From Rhodococcoides kyotonense (GTDB taxonomy: Bacteria > Actinomycetota > Actinomycetes > Mycobacteriales > Mycobacteriaceae): a stretch of DNA of 64,000 bases. Positions within the stretch are counted from its first letter, which is position 1, and each line of letters opens with the position of its first letter. The stretch spans positions 62,001 to 126,000 of the forward strand of contig NZ_FZOW01000008.1 in the NCBI RefSeq assembly GCF_900188125.1, read 5' to 3'. Below, one piece after another: positions 17,555 through 25,407 of the stretch. Position numbers and translations under genes: made by a program. Under the pieces are notes generated by a model. The model was not told where the DNA came from. It searched no databases and worked only from the letters and a program-made list of their open reading frames with translations.

Positions 17555-18493
17555 TCACGCCGTTCGGTGGCTCGGCATCGCACCGAACTCCATCGGCGCG
17601 ATGGTGGTGACGGCAGCGAACGGCTTCTGCGTTCGGTCGCGTACGGCGTCGGCGGCGAGCAACGCAGACCCGTGCGCGGTGAGCGATTCCGGCAGCGACG
17701 GGGCGAGAACGGGCAATTTGAGATCCCGACGGAACACTCGCCGAAGCGTCGGGATGTGCGCGCATCCGCCGACGAGGGCGAGGGCGTTGACCGCGCTGGG
17801 CGCGTCGACGATGATGCTGGCCGTCCAATCCTCGATCGATCGAACGGATCTGTCGATGATGTCGTCGAACGAGTTGCGCCACAACCGAACCGGGCCTCCG
17901 ACGAACGGACCCGACACCTCGGCGACACGCAGACTCGACAGCTGTTCCCGCGCATAACGGACGGCAGTGGTCAGGCTGTCCAGCGTCGCAGTGGACACCA
18001 ACTCGTCGGCGCCGTAGGTGTTCAGCAGATATTCGCGGACGGCGTCGTCACACACCGCCCCGCTGAACGTGAGCGTGCGCGCCGACCCGAAAACCTGTCC
18101 CGACGACGGATCCACGATCGACACCGTGGTCCCCGACGCGCCGATATCGCAGATCGCAACCGTGCGAAGACCGTCGAGCTGGCCAGTTCCGCGGAGGAAG
18201 CGGAGCTGGGCGCCGAGCTCGGACACGACCATGCAGCGCTCGGAACGGTGCATCGAATACGCCGAGGTGCGCATGCGCGACGCCGGGTCGTCCGGAACTG
18301 CGAGCACGATGTCCTCGCCCTCGACGTGCTGAGCATGCGCCATCGAGTCGAGGAGTTCGAGCGCGGCGGTGACGTGGTCCGCCGGCTCGAACGAGCGCGC
18401 GACGCTGGCGGACACCACGGAGTCGTCGGCGACATCGAGTGCGGTTGCTCGTGCTGTCGCAGTACCCACCGACACACCCAGCACCGTTCTCAT
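17555..18493 (-). CDS. Hsp70-like actin-fold protein without substrate-binding domain
   Basis: The 312-residue protein has the N-terminal LGVSVGTATARATALDV (phosphate-1 like), CDIGASGTTVSIVD (phosphate-2) and LVGGCAHIPTLRRVF (adenosine motif) of the Hsp70/actin ATPase fold. No peptide-binding domain follows, and it has no membrane anchor. It is a paralogue of the proteins at 22423 and, by its N-terminus, 19969. Its role is unknown; the family is common in mycolata, and chaperone activity should not be assumed. Expression seems monocistronic. Confidence 0.75.
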   Translation of the reverse strand: MRTVLGVSVGTATARATALDVADDSVVSASVARSFEPADHVTAALELLDSMAHAQHVEGEDIVLAVPDDPASRMRTSAYSMHRSERCMVVSELGAQLRFLRGTGQLDGLRTVAICDIGASGTTVSIVDPSSGQVFGSARTLTFSGAVCDDAVREYLLNTYGADELVSTATLDSLTTAVRYAREQLSSLRVAEVSGPFVGGPVRLWRNSFDDIIDRSVRSIEDWTASIIVDAPSAVNALALVGGCAHIPTLRRVFRRDLKLPVLAPSLPESLTAHGSALLAADAVRDRTQKPFAAVTTIAPMEFGAMPSHRTA

Positions 18494-18608
18494 GGTTACC
18501 TCGACTCCGGGTTACACATATCCGACCAGCAGATACTAACGCCGAACCAGGCGATCGGTAGGCTGAATGGCCCTTTTTCCGAACTTCCAGTTTGTTCTCG
18601 CGGGGAAG

Positions 18609-19409
18609 CTAGGCGAACCGCAACCTGGTCAGAACGGGACGGAAGTCGCGCACCTTCGGCACCGACGCAACCTGTCGCAGGATCGACGATTTCCACGAGC
18701 CACGGCCAGGCGGGAGCATGATGTCGTCTACGGATCCGACCCCGTCGATGGTGCGCACCAGATCGGCCGCCTGCGCGTACGACAGTCCGAACGGCATCGG
18801 CGGCACCGTGTAGCGGTCGGAGATCTTCAGACCGTTCAGGGTCTTCCTGCTGAACCACCCCGGGATGGAATCGAAGATCAACTGACCGCCGGGGAAGCGT
18901 CGGGCACAGTCGGCGATGAGCGCCAGCGCATCCTCGCGATCGAAGTACATGAGCAGCCCTTCGGCGGTGATGACGACGCCGTTCCGCGGATCGACCTGGT
19001 CCATCCATCGGCGATCGAGCGCCGACGCCGCAATCCCGACGACCGAATCCTCGTGCGGCAGAAGCTGTTCGCGAAGACGAAGCACGGGTTCGAGATCGAC
19101 GGACAGCCAGCGAACGTTTCGCCGACCCAGCCGCCAGTAACTTGTCTGCAACCCTTCGCCCAGCGCGACGACCGTCGCATTCCGGTGGGTCGCGAGGTAT
19201 TGCCAGACCGCGTGATCGAATGCGAGCGCTCGCAAAGGATGCGACTGCGACAGCTTACCGAATTTGCCCCAGTCGCAGTCGATTTCGTCGTACAGCTCGA
19301 TGGCAAGCGGATCCTCCAGAACCGAATCGGGGCGTTTCGCCTCGATCGCTCGATTACGCAGAGTCCACAGCGACGTTTCGGACACCCCACTCAGCGCTGC
19401 ACGCTTCAC
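18609..19409 (-). CDS. Class I SAM-dependent methyltransferase (LCMT/TIGR00027 type)
   Basis: The ~266-residue protein resembles the leucine carboxyl methyltransferase-like family that is expanded in mycobacteria and their relatives. Visible features are SETSLWTLRNRA at the N-terminus, VVALGEGLQTSYWRLG (SAM-binding loop), WLSVDLEPVL (acidic residue after strand 2) and TAEGLLMYFD. The substrate is unknown. A strong AAGGAGG (19414-19420) favours GTG 19409, although GTG 19427 upstream is open. A partial iron-box-like sequence lies at 19432. Confidence 0.75.
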   Translation of the reverse strand: MKRAALSGVSETSLWTLRNRAIEAKRPDSVLEDPLAIELYDEIDCDWGKFGKLSQSHPLRALAFDHAVWQYLATHRNATVVALGEGLQTSYWRLGRRNVRWLSVDLEPVLRLREQLLPHEDSVVGIAASALDRRWMDQVDPRNGVVITAEGLLMYFDREDALALIADCARRFPGGQLIFDSIPGWFSRKTLNGLKISDRYTVPPMPFGLSYAQAADLVRTIDGVGSVDDIMLPPGRGSWKSSILRQVASVPKVRDFRPVLTRLRFA

Positions 19410-19431
19410 CACCCCTCCTTCGACCACCGAC

Positions 19432-19470
19432 TTAGGTTACCCTACATCGGTTGAAGAGGTGTAGCTACAC
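19432..19470 (-). promoter_or_regulatory. Partial DtxR/IdeR-like box and GTGTAG palindrome
   Basis: TTAGGTTACCCTA (19432-19444) matches 12 of the first 13 positions of the DtxR/IdeR consensus, but the second half does not match. A perfect 12-bp palindrome GTGTAGCTACAC follows at 19459-19470. Both lie in front of the methyltransferase gene. Function is not established. Confidence 0.3.
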
Positions 19471-19511
19471 TCTGCATGCTGATGCCATGCCGCACAGACG
19501 AATCGGCTGTT

Positions 19512-19754
19512 TCAGGCTACGTTCTCGATGCCGCCGGACGGTTTACGATCGGCGAGAACTTCACCCCACACGGCATCGTTGGCGCCGCATTGCTTTCGAG
19601 CCTCGGCGACGAGCGAGCGCGACGACTGCAGCAGGCTCACGTTGAATTCATGGCTGTGCGCAACCAATTCCTCGAAAGCCTGCTCAGGAGAACAGCCACG
19701 CAACGCAATGAGGACTCCGACTGCGAGGTCGATGTTGGTACGCGAATCGTCCAT
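19512..19754 (-). CDS. Small ANTAR-domain protein
   Basis: The 80-residue protein consists mainly of an ANTAR-like three-helix domain: RTNIDLAVGVLIALRGCSPEQAF, then ELVAHSHEFNVSLLQSSRSLV. ANTAR domains bind paired RNA hairpins and cause antitermination. Usually they are attached to a GAF or receiver domain; stand-alone versions occur in actinobacteria. The conserved pattern (A-x-G-x-L, then the helix with aromatic and Ala positions) is recognisable but degenerate. ATG 19754 has only a weak ribosome binding site. Confidence 0.6.
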   Translation of the reverse strand: MDDSRTNIDLAVGVLIALRGCSPEQAFEELVAHSHEFNVSLLQSSRSLVAEARKQCGANDAVWGEVLADRKPSGGIENVA

Positions 19755-19968
19755 CGGATTACCTACAATTCATGGGTGCGAATCTATTTTCAGCTGAAGC
19801 ACTTTCGAGTGACGCCTACGTCGTCGTGACATCGATCGTAACCGCGTCGAATCACATCCAGCCACCGGAATTCGATGAAAATGCGCCTGCCACGGATTAA
19901 TTCACACGTGGTTCACATCGCCGAATTGTGACGGAGACGTGCGGCCATGCCACCCGTGTGAAGCCGCA

Positions 19969-20817
19969 TCAAGACGTCTCGGTCTCATCCGGACTGGTCG
20001 TCGAAGTCTCCGCCGTCGTCGACGCCACCGAGGTGCTCGGCACGGTCGTCGTACCCGTCTCGGGAGGCTGCGTCGTCCGAGTCGTCGTCGGCACCGACGT
20101 GGTCGGCCGAGGTTGCTGCGTCTGCGTCGGTACGACGACGGCAGGCTCGGGCACGATCACGTCGACCGTCTCCGGGGCAGGCGGAAGCGGGAGCGGCGCC
20201 TCGGTCGTCGGCGGGGCGGTTGCCTCTGGAGCAGGCGTCGGGATCGCGACCTCGACGGGGATGGCCGTCGACGGAACGACCTGCGTCGGATGAACCACCT
20301 CGACGGGCACGGTTCGATCCCCGGCAGGCGACGACGTCATTGCCCACGCCGTGACCGCGCCGAGCGCCGCCAACACGAGTGCGGCAACGGCCGCAACGGG
20401 CCAGATGCCGCGTCGTTCAGGCTTGGGCAGTGCTGCACGCTGCGGAGCCACGATGTCGACCTGGCCGACGAGCAACGCGGCTGCGACGTCGGGCGGGTAG
20501 GCGTCGATCAGGTGCGAATCGAAGATATCGACGACGAGCACCGGCTCCGGCTCGGTGTCCGCCAACGCGTCGGCGACGATCTCGCGCTGCAGCGAGTTCT
20601 CGCAGACGACGGCTGCACCGGCGACCGTCAGATCGTTCTGTACCGCCTGGACGCGCATGAATCCGAGTGCAGTCGACACCGCGCCTGCGATCCCACCCGG
20701 CGCGGCCGCGACGTGCACCGTTCTCGAGGCGACAGGTCCCAGCTCCGGCATGGTCGTGTCGACGAGCGACGCGGTCACTTCGTAGGTGCTCACGTGTACG
20801 CCGAGTGCAATCCGCAC
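19969..20817 (-). CDS. Membrane-anchored protein with reduced actin-like N-domain and Pro/Thr-rich tail
   Basis: The 282-residue protein begins MRIALGVHVSTYEVTASLVD, like the start of the two Hsp70-like neighbours. The remaining ~110 residues are too short for a full ATPase and show no phosphate-2 or adenosine motif. A membrane segment (~139-159) separates this cytoplasmic part from a ~120-residue exported tail rich in Pro, Thr and Val. The same architecture, with a full ATPase, is found at 22423. It may be a degenerate or accessory member of the set. The GTG start is preceded by a G-rich stretch. Confidence 0.65.
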   Translation of the reverse strand: MRIALGVHVSTYEVTASLVDTTMPELGPVASRTVHVAAAPGGIAGAVSTALGFMRVQAVQNDLTVAGAAVVCENSLQREIVADALADTEPEPVLVVDIFDSHLIDAYPPDVAAALLVGQVDIVAPQRAALPKPERRGIWPVAAVAALVLAALGAVTAWAMTSSPAGDRTVPVEVVHPTQVVPSTAIPVEVAIPTPAPEATAPPTTEAPLPLPPAPETVDVIVPEPAVVVPTQTQQPRPTTSVPTTTRTTQPPETGTTTVPSTSVASTTAETSTTSPDETETS

Positions 20818-20911
20818 GAAGTCCCGCCCCCCTACGCTCGAAACACCGACCGCAGCCGGACGGTCGGTTTGTCGTGCGTCAGGCTACCGCCGTGCCCGGT
20901 TCACGCGGAAG

Positions 20912-22360
20912 TCAGAGGGACAAATCCGACACTTCGGCGCGTGCCGCCTCCGCTGCCTGAATTTCGCGGGCATAGAGCAGACCGAACGTGAACCCGTTCT
21001 CACCAGGCGTGACACCGGCGACGCGGCCGAGATCGCGAAGCGTCTGCGCCGCGACGACCGAGTCCTGGTGCTCGCCGAGCACCTCCTGAACGTGCTTGAA
21101 CTTCTTGATGTCGGCCTTGGCTTCCTTCTTCCCGACGACCGGCTGCAGCAACTCGGCTGCGTACCTGGCTCGCTTGGCGGCCTTGCGGGCTTTGTGGAGC
21201 GCGTCGTCGTCGCCCAGTTCGATGGCTTTGTCGACGCGCTTGGCGACCTTCTTGGCTGCCTTACGTCCCAACTTAATCAGCGTCTTCTCGGACGCGTCGT
21301 CGGCGCCGTCGACGAGGGGCAGCTTCTGCGACCACGCCGTGAGCGTGGCCAGTAGGTCGCGGTACCGGTCGCCGTCGAGTTCGGTGGTCACGACGGCGCG
21401 GTGGCGGATCTGCTCCGCCAGCAGATCGTTCTCGATGCGCGACGCGACGGGCCCGAGGACCAGTTCTTCCGGCAACGCGTGTACCGCATCGGAGAACCGA
21501 GCGCGCTGCACCTGACGATCTCGCACCTCACCGAGAAGTCCTGCATACCAGGACAATTCGTTGTCGAACCGTTCGGCTTCGTCGTCGTCGAACAGGTCCG
21601 CGAACACTCGGATGGTGCTGCGGTAACGCCGGATCGCGACGCGGGTGGAGTGAATGGGATCAAGTCCGCGCCGCAGGTAGACATCTCCGGCGAAGATGGC
21701 CTGCGCCTGCTCGTCGAGGTATCCGGCGACGACACCGATCGGCTTCGACGACGGCGCCGCGGGCTGGGTCACCAACGCGCGGTGCAACTTCGACGGGTGC
21801 GCCGACCGCTTGGCTCCCGCGGATTTCAACACCTTCGCCGCCTTCTCGAGGGTCTTCTCCGAACCACCCGGCCCGAGCTCCACTTCGAGTTCACGCCACA
21901 CATGCCCCGGCGCACCGGCGACGTCGGCGGTGACGGAATCGTCGGCGACCTCGGCCAGAACCACCCCGCCGCCATCGAGCACGACGTGCACTCGCCGCAA
22001 CGACGTCAGCGTCGCGACGGGCGTCAGTGGCTTGCCCAGTGCCGCCCCGACGAGCAGGCTCGCCAGTTCCTCCGGCACCACCGAATCCTCACCGACACCC
22101 AGGGGCAGACGAATCTCCGTGCGAGCCTTGTCCGCCGGGACCTTCGCGTGCCAGCCGGTGTCCGCGTCTCCGCGTCGACGCCGAATGGTGATGCCGCGGC
22201 GGAGCAGATCCAGATCGGCAGTGTCGTAGTAACTACTGACCAGCTGCACTTCTGCGACGTCGATCGAACCGCCCTTCGGGGCGAGCTCGGTCAAGGAGGG
22301 GAGAACGAAGTCCACATCCGCGTCGAACTTGTCCTCGCGTTCGGTCTGTATCGAAGCCAT
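20912..22360 (-). CDS. CYTH and CHAD domain protein
   Basis: The 482-residue protein has an N-terminal CYTH (triphosphate tunnel metalloenzyme) domain, residues ~1-200, with its hallmark ExExK intact as EREDK near the N-terminus. The C-terminal CHAD domain (~215-480) is a helical, Lys/Arg/His-rich polyphosphate-binding module (HSTRVAIRRYRSTIRVF, LHKARKAAKRARYAAELL). Such proteins bind or hydrolyse inorganic polyphosphate or other triphosphates. The ATG is at 22360. It lies between two membrane-anchored actin-fold proteins, without overlap. Confidence 0.9.
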   Translation of the reverse strand: MASIQTEREDKFDADVDFVLPSLTELAPKGGSIDVAEVQLVSSYYDTADLDLLRRGITIRRRRGDADTGWHAKVPADKARTEIRLPLGVGEDSVVPEELASLLVGAALGKPLTPVATLTSLRRVHVVLDGGGVVLAEVADDSVTADVAGAPGHVWRELEVELGPGGSEKTLEKAAKVLKSAGAKRSAHPSKLHRALVTQPAAPSSKPIGVVAGYLDEQAQAIFAGDVYLRRGLDPIHSTRVAIRRYRSTIRVFADLFDDDEAERFDNELSWYAGLLGEVRDRQVQRARFSDAVHALPEELVLGPVASRIENDLLAEQIRHRAVVTTELDGDRYRDLLATLTAWSQKLPLVDGADDASEKTLIKLGRKAAKKVAKRVDKAIELGDDDALHKARKAAKRARYAAELLQPVVGKKEAKADIKKFKHVQEVLGEHQDSVVAAQTLRDLGRVAGVTPGENGFTFGLLYAREIQAAEAARAEVSDLSL

Positions 22361-22422
22361 GAGTCCAGTGTGCCCGAATCGGGTGAACAGTAAGCGATCA
22401 TCCGAACAGGGCCGGGGGGGAA

Positions 22423-23751
22423 TCAGCGCGTGGTCGTCGACGAGGTCGTCGAGGTAGGACTCTGCCGCGTCGTCTCACGGGACGTGCGTGGCGCATCCGT
22501 CGTGGTGGTCACGGTCGTCGGCGGGACGGTCGTCGTGGTCGCTCGCGGCGCTCGGGTCGTCGTCGATTCGGTCGTGGTGGTCGTCGCGGTCGTCGTCGGC
22601 ACCGGCGGCGAGGTCGACTGCTGGGTCGTGTCGTCCGAAGTGGTTGTCGTCGTTGCCGATTCGGGCTCCGGCGGGGCGGCCGCCGGCAGGATCGCGACGG
22701 GCGGATCGGAAGGCGTCGACGGAGCGGGCTGCTTTCGATCGACGACGGTGACCTGCTCGTCCTTCGTCGAGGAGATCACGGCCGCCGCAGCCACTCCCCC
22801 GGCCACCAGGACGGCGAGCACTCCGGCCAGATAGCGAGAGCGCTTCAAACGGCGCGTATGTCTCGACGACGAGTCGCTGTGCCGGGGAGGTGCCGCCGAC
22901 CGTGCGGGCGCACGCCCGGCCGCGAACCCACGCGCCATCCCCACTGCCCCTCGGGCCGCGAGCAACTGAGGTTCGACGGGCACGAACACGGGCACCGACA
23001 CCGCGTCGAACAGCGATTGCCGGACGATCTGCATGTTGGCTGCCCCACCGACCGCGAACAGAGCGTCGACGCGCGGGCCGGCTGCGATCATGGACTCGGC
23101 GAGTGTGACGGCGTCGTACACGTCGTTGCGGACGAGGTCGTCGAGATCGGTGCGATACACCGTGACCGGGCCGCCGGGGAACGGGCCGTCGAATTCCACC
23201 TCGGTGAATCGCGACAGCCGCTCCTTGCCCGCGCAGACCATCTCGACGAAGAATTCCTGCGCGTCGGGCGCGAGTTGCCTGCCGTGGCCGTACCGGTCCA
23301 GAAGGTATCGGGTCAGGGCCGCGTCGCAGCCGTCACCGGAGAACACCGTGCTGCGGCGAGAGGCCTGCACGACCCCGGAGCCGACGTCGACGATGGACAC
23401 GGTGACTCCGCCCGCCCCTGCGTCGAACAGTGCGACCGTCTTCTCTCCGGACAGCAGGCTGGATTCCTGCAGTGCGCCGATCTGGGCGCCGAGATCGGAG
23501 ACGAGTGCGAGCCCGTCCACGTATTCGACGCCGTACGCCTCGGTGGGCTGCTTGTCGCGGAGCGCGAGAACAGGGGTCGTCGACGTGCCTGCCATGTCCC
23601 GCACTGCGGACGTGACGGCATGCCAGTGATTCTGCGACGCGGGCGGCATTGCAACGAACGATTCGGTGCTCGTCGACGAAGTATCCGCCAGATCCACCGA
23701 CAACCCGTGAATGCCGCTCACGCCGAGGGATGCGCCGAATACGGCGGTCAT
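22423..23751 (-). CDS. Hsp70-like actin-fold protein with membrane anchor and Thr-rich exported tail
   Basis: The 442-residue protein has an actin-fold ATPase-like domain (1-275): phosphate-2 motif LFDAGAGGVTVSIVD near 108-122 and the adenosine motif FAVGGAANM near 232-240. A basic patch (RRLKRSRYLAG) precedes a membrane segment at ~308-326. The final ~110 residues are an exported Thr/Ser/Pro-rich tail with long runs of threonine. Such a cytoplasmic ATPase tied to a disordered surface tail is unlike DnaK and has no substrate-binding domain. A paralogue without anchor lies at 17555. The role is unknown; signalling or cell-envelope sensing is only a guess. Confidence 0.75.
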   Translation of the reverse strand: MTAVFGASLGVSGIHGLSVDLADTSSTSTESFVAMPPASQNHWHAVTSAVRDMAGTSTTPVLALRDKQPTEAYGVEYVDGLALVSDLGAQIGALQESSLLSGEKTVALFDAGAGGVTVSIVDVGSGVVQASRRSTVFSGDGCDAALTRYLLDRYGHGRQLAPDAQEFFVEMVCAGKERLSRFTEVEFDGPFPGGPVTVYRTDLDDLVRNDVYDAVTLAESMIAAGPRVDALFAVGGAANMQIVRQSLFDAVSVPVFVPVEPQLLAARGAVGMARGFAAGRAPARSAAPPRHSDSSSRHTRRLKRSRYLAGVLAVLVAGGVAAAAVISSTKDEQVTVVDRKQPAPSTPSDPPVAILPAAAPPEPESATTTTTSDDTTQQSTSPPVPTTTATTTTTESTTTRAPRATTTTVPPTTVTTTTDAPRTSRETTRQSPTSTTSSTTTR

Positions 23752-23860
23752 CGAACAACCTCACTCCGAGTAAGCCCCGACCCACACGGTAGTGAGCGAG
23801 GCTACCGGAAAAACCAGCGAAAAGCAGGTTTCGACGGCCGTAACCGGAACGGGGGGTGAT

Positions 23861-24439
23861 TCAGTCGACCGGAGACTGCACGAAGTTCAGGTACGCCTTC
23901 GACGGCGTCGGGCCACGTTGGCCCTGATACTTCGAGCCGACCGACGCGCTGCCGTACGGGTGCTCGGCAGGACTGGACAACCGGAACAGGCACAGCTGCC
24001 CGATCTTCATTCCCGGCCACAACGTGATCGGGAGGTTCGCGACGTTGGACAACTCCAACGTGATGTGACCGCTGAACCCGGGATCGATGAATCCGGCCGT
24101 CGAGTGCGTCAACAGGCCGAGGCGACCGAGGGAGCTCTTGCCCTCCAACCGGCCCGCCAGATAGTCGGGCAGTGTCGTCAGCTCGAGCGTCGACCCGAGA
24201 ACGAACTCCCCCGGATGCAACACGAACGGCTCGCCTTCCGCAGGCTCGACGAGACTCGTCAGCTCGTCCTGCCGTTTCGACGGGTCGATGTGGGTATATC
24301 GAGTGTTGTTGAACACCCGGAACAACTTGTCGAGACGCACATCCACGCTCGACGGTTGAACCATCGATGCGTCGAACGGCTCGATGCCGAGGTTGCCGGT
24401 GGACACTTCGGCACGGATATCGCGGTCGGAAAGCAGCAC
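23861..24439 (-). CDS. dcd: dCTP deaminase (probably bifunctional)
   Basis: This 192-residue enzyme converts dCTP to dUTP, and in actinobacteria often on to dUMP, supplying thymidylate precursors. It begins MLLSDRDI, and the dUTPase-like core is clear: [20 protein letters not shown], then [13 protein letters not shown] and the C-terminal [15 protein letters not shown] loop that closes on the nucleotide. Length and motifs match the family throughout. In mycobacteria dcd also lies near a tRNA-Gly gene. Confidence 0.93.
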   Translation of the reverse strand: MLLSDRDIRAEVSTGNLGIEPFDASMVQPSSVDVRLDKLFRVFNNTRYTHIDPSKRQDELTSLVEPAEGEPFVLHPGEFVLGSTLELTTLPDYLAGRLEGKSSLGRLGLLTHSTAGFIDPGFSGHITLELSNVANLPITLWPGMKIGQLCLFRLSSPAEHPYGSASVGSKYQGQRGPTPSKAYLNFVQSPVD

Positions 24440-24654
24440 AGTGGAAGGCTAACGTGCCGCCCTCGCGTTGCAGCAGGCCGTCCCACCTGCGGCCGACTGG
24501 TTACCGGTGGGTACCGATCACATTCACCGGAGTCCGAAACGAAGATCGAGTTCCGCAGAATCTTTGCATTGCTCACGTCCGGTCGATTTGCCCCGATAAT
24601 GAGCAATGTCCACCAATTCGAGCCTCATAACAGGGCTATCACAGAAGGATGACG
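24440..24654. promoter_or_regulatory. Divergent intergenic region between dcd and the acyltransferase-like gene
   Basis: About 215 bp without coding character, richer in A/T near 24540-24640. It should contain the promoters of dcd (minus) and of the operon starting at 24655 (plus). No hexamers or operators could be assigned. Confidence 0.4.
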
Positions 24655-25407
24655 ATGAATTCGACCTTCGTGCTCGATCGGGGAGTAAGAGAACGAATGC
24701 GCAATCCCGTTCTCGTTCCTTCCGAATCGAGCTATTTCGATCCGCAATTGCAGTGCACGGTCCTGGCCACGACTCCGAGTAGACGTCCGGATCTGTGGCG
24801 AGACTTCGTCGAAGGCGCCCGAGAGAGCTATTCGCATTTCGGCGTCGAGAAAGCACTGGAGTACGAACGGATAGCGGACGGGTCGTCGACTTCGCTGTTC
24901 TTCGCAAAACTGGACAGCACGGGGGAACTGTGTGGAGGTCTGCGTGTCCAGGGACCCTATTCGTATCCACACCAGACGCATGCGGATCTGGAATGGGATT
25001 CGGCACCGACCGGCCGCGCGGCATTGCGCGCGATGGTGGCCGATCGTCTTCCGCACGGCGTCGTCGAGATGAAGACGGTGTGGTCGTCGGTCGGAGGACC
25101 TCGCCGTGGATCGTCGGGATACCTCGGTGCGATCGGTGCGTCGTTGGCGGCGGCCGTTCTCGGATGCCGATTCACTCTGGCGACGAGCGCTGATCACGCT
25201 GTGGGCCCCTATCTCGACTCGGGAGCCGTGATGGCGGCCCACATCGACGCCGTGCCCTATCCCGACGACCGATACAAGACTCGTGTCCTCTGGTGGGATC
25301 AACGCACGATTCACCTGACGGCCGGTGCCGAGATTCTGTCCCACATTTCCTATGCGGTCGACGCTCTGCTGGGCCGCACCATCTCCACGGAGGCTGCTGC
25401 ATCATGA
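24655..25407 (+). CDS. GNAT-like (N-acyl amino acid synthase-like) protein
   Basis: The 250-residue protein is not firmly assigned. Parts recall the FeeM/GNAT acyltransferase fold: LQCTVLATTPSRRPDLWRDF at the start, then a central acceptor region with LFFAKLDSTGELCGGLRVQG, which is a typical GNAT beta strand pair. It is coupled to the ThiF-nitroreductase gene by an ATGA overlap, so the two probably work together. SD AAGGA (24645-24649) sits 5 bases before ATG 24655; the ATG at 24649 overlaps the SD and is less likely. Confidence 0.55.
   Translation: MNSTFVLDRGVRERMRNPVLVPSESSYFDPQLQCTVLATTPSRRPDLWRDFVEGARESYSHFGVEKALEYERIADGSSTSLFFAKLDSTGELCGGLRVQGPYSYPHQTHADLEWDSAPTGRAALRAMVADRLPHGVVEMKTVWSSVGGPRRGSSGYLGAIGASLAAAVLGCRFTLATSADHAVGPYLDSGAVMAAHIDAVPYPDDRYKTRVLWWDQRTIHLTAGAEILSHISYAVDALLGRTISTEAAAS

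Noticed and set aside
17405-18721. 438-codon plus-strand frame
   Set aside because: Antisense to the Hsp70-like gene, Arg-rich and without motifs.
21401-22393. Long plus-strand frame opposite the CYTH-CHAD gene
   Set aside because: It is the antisense shadow of a clear CDS with strong domain evidence; composition is Arg/Gln-rich as in other high-GC shadows.
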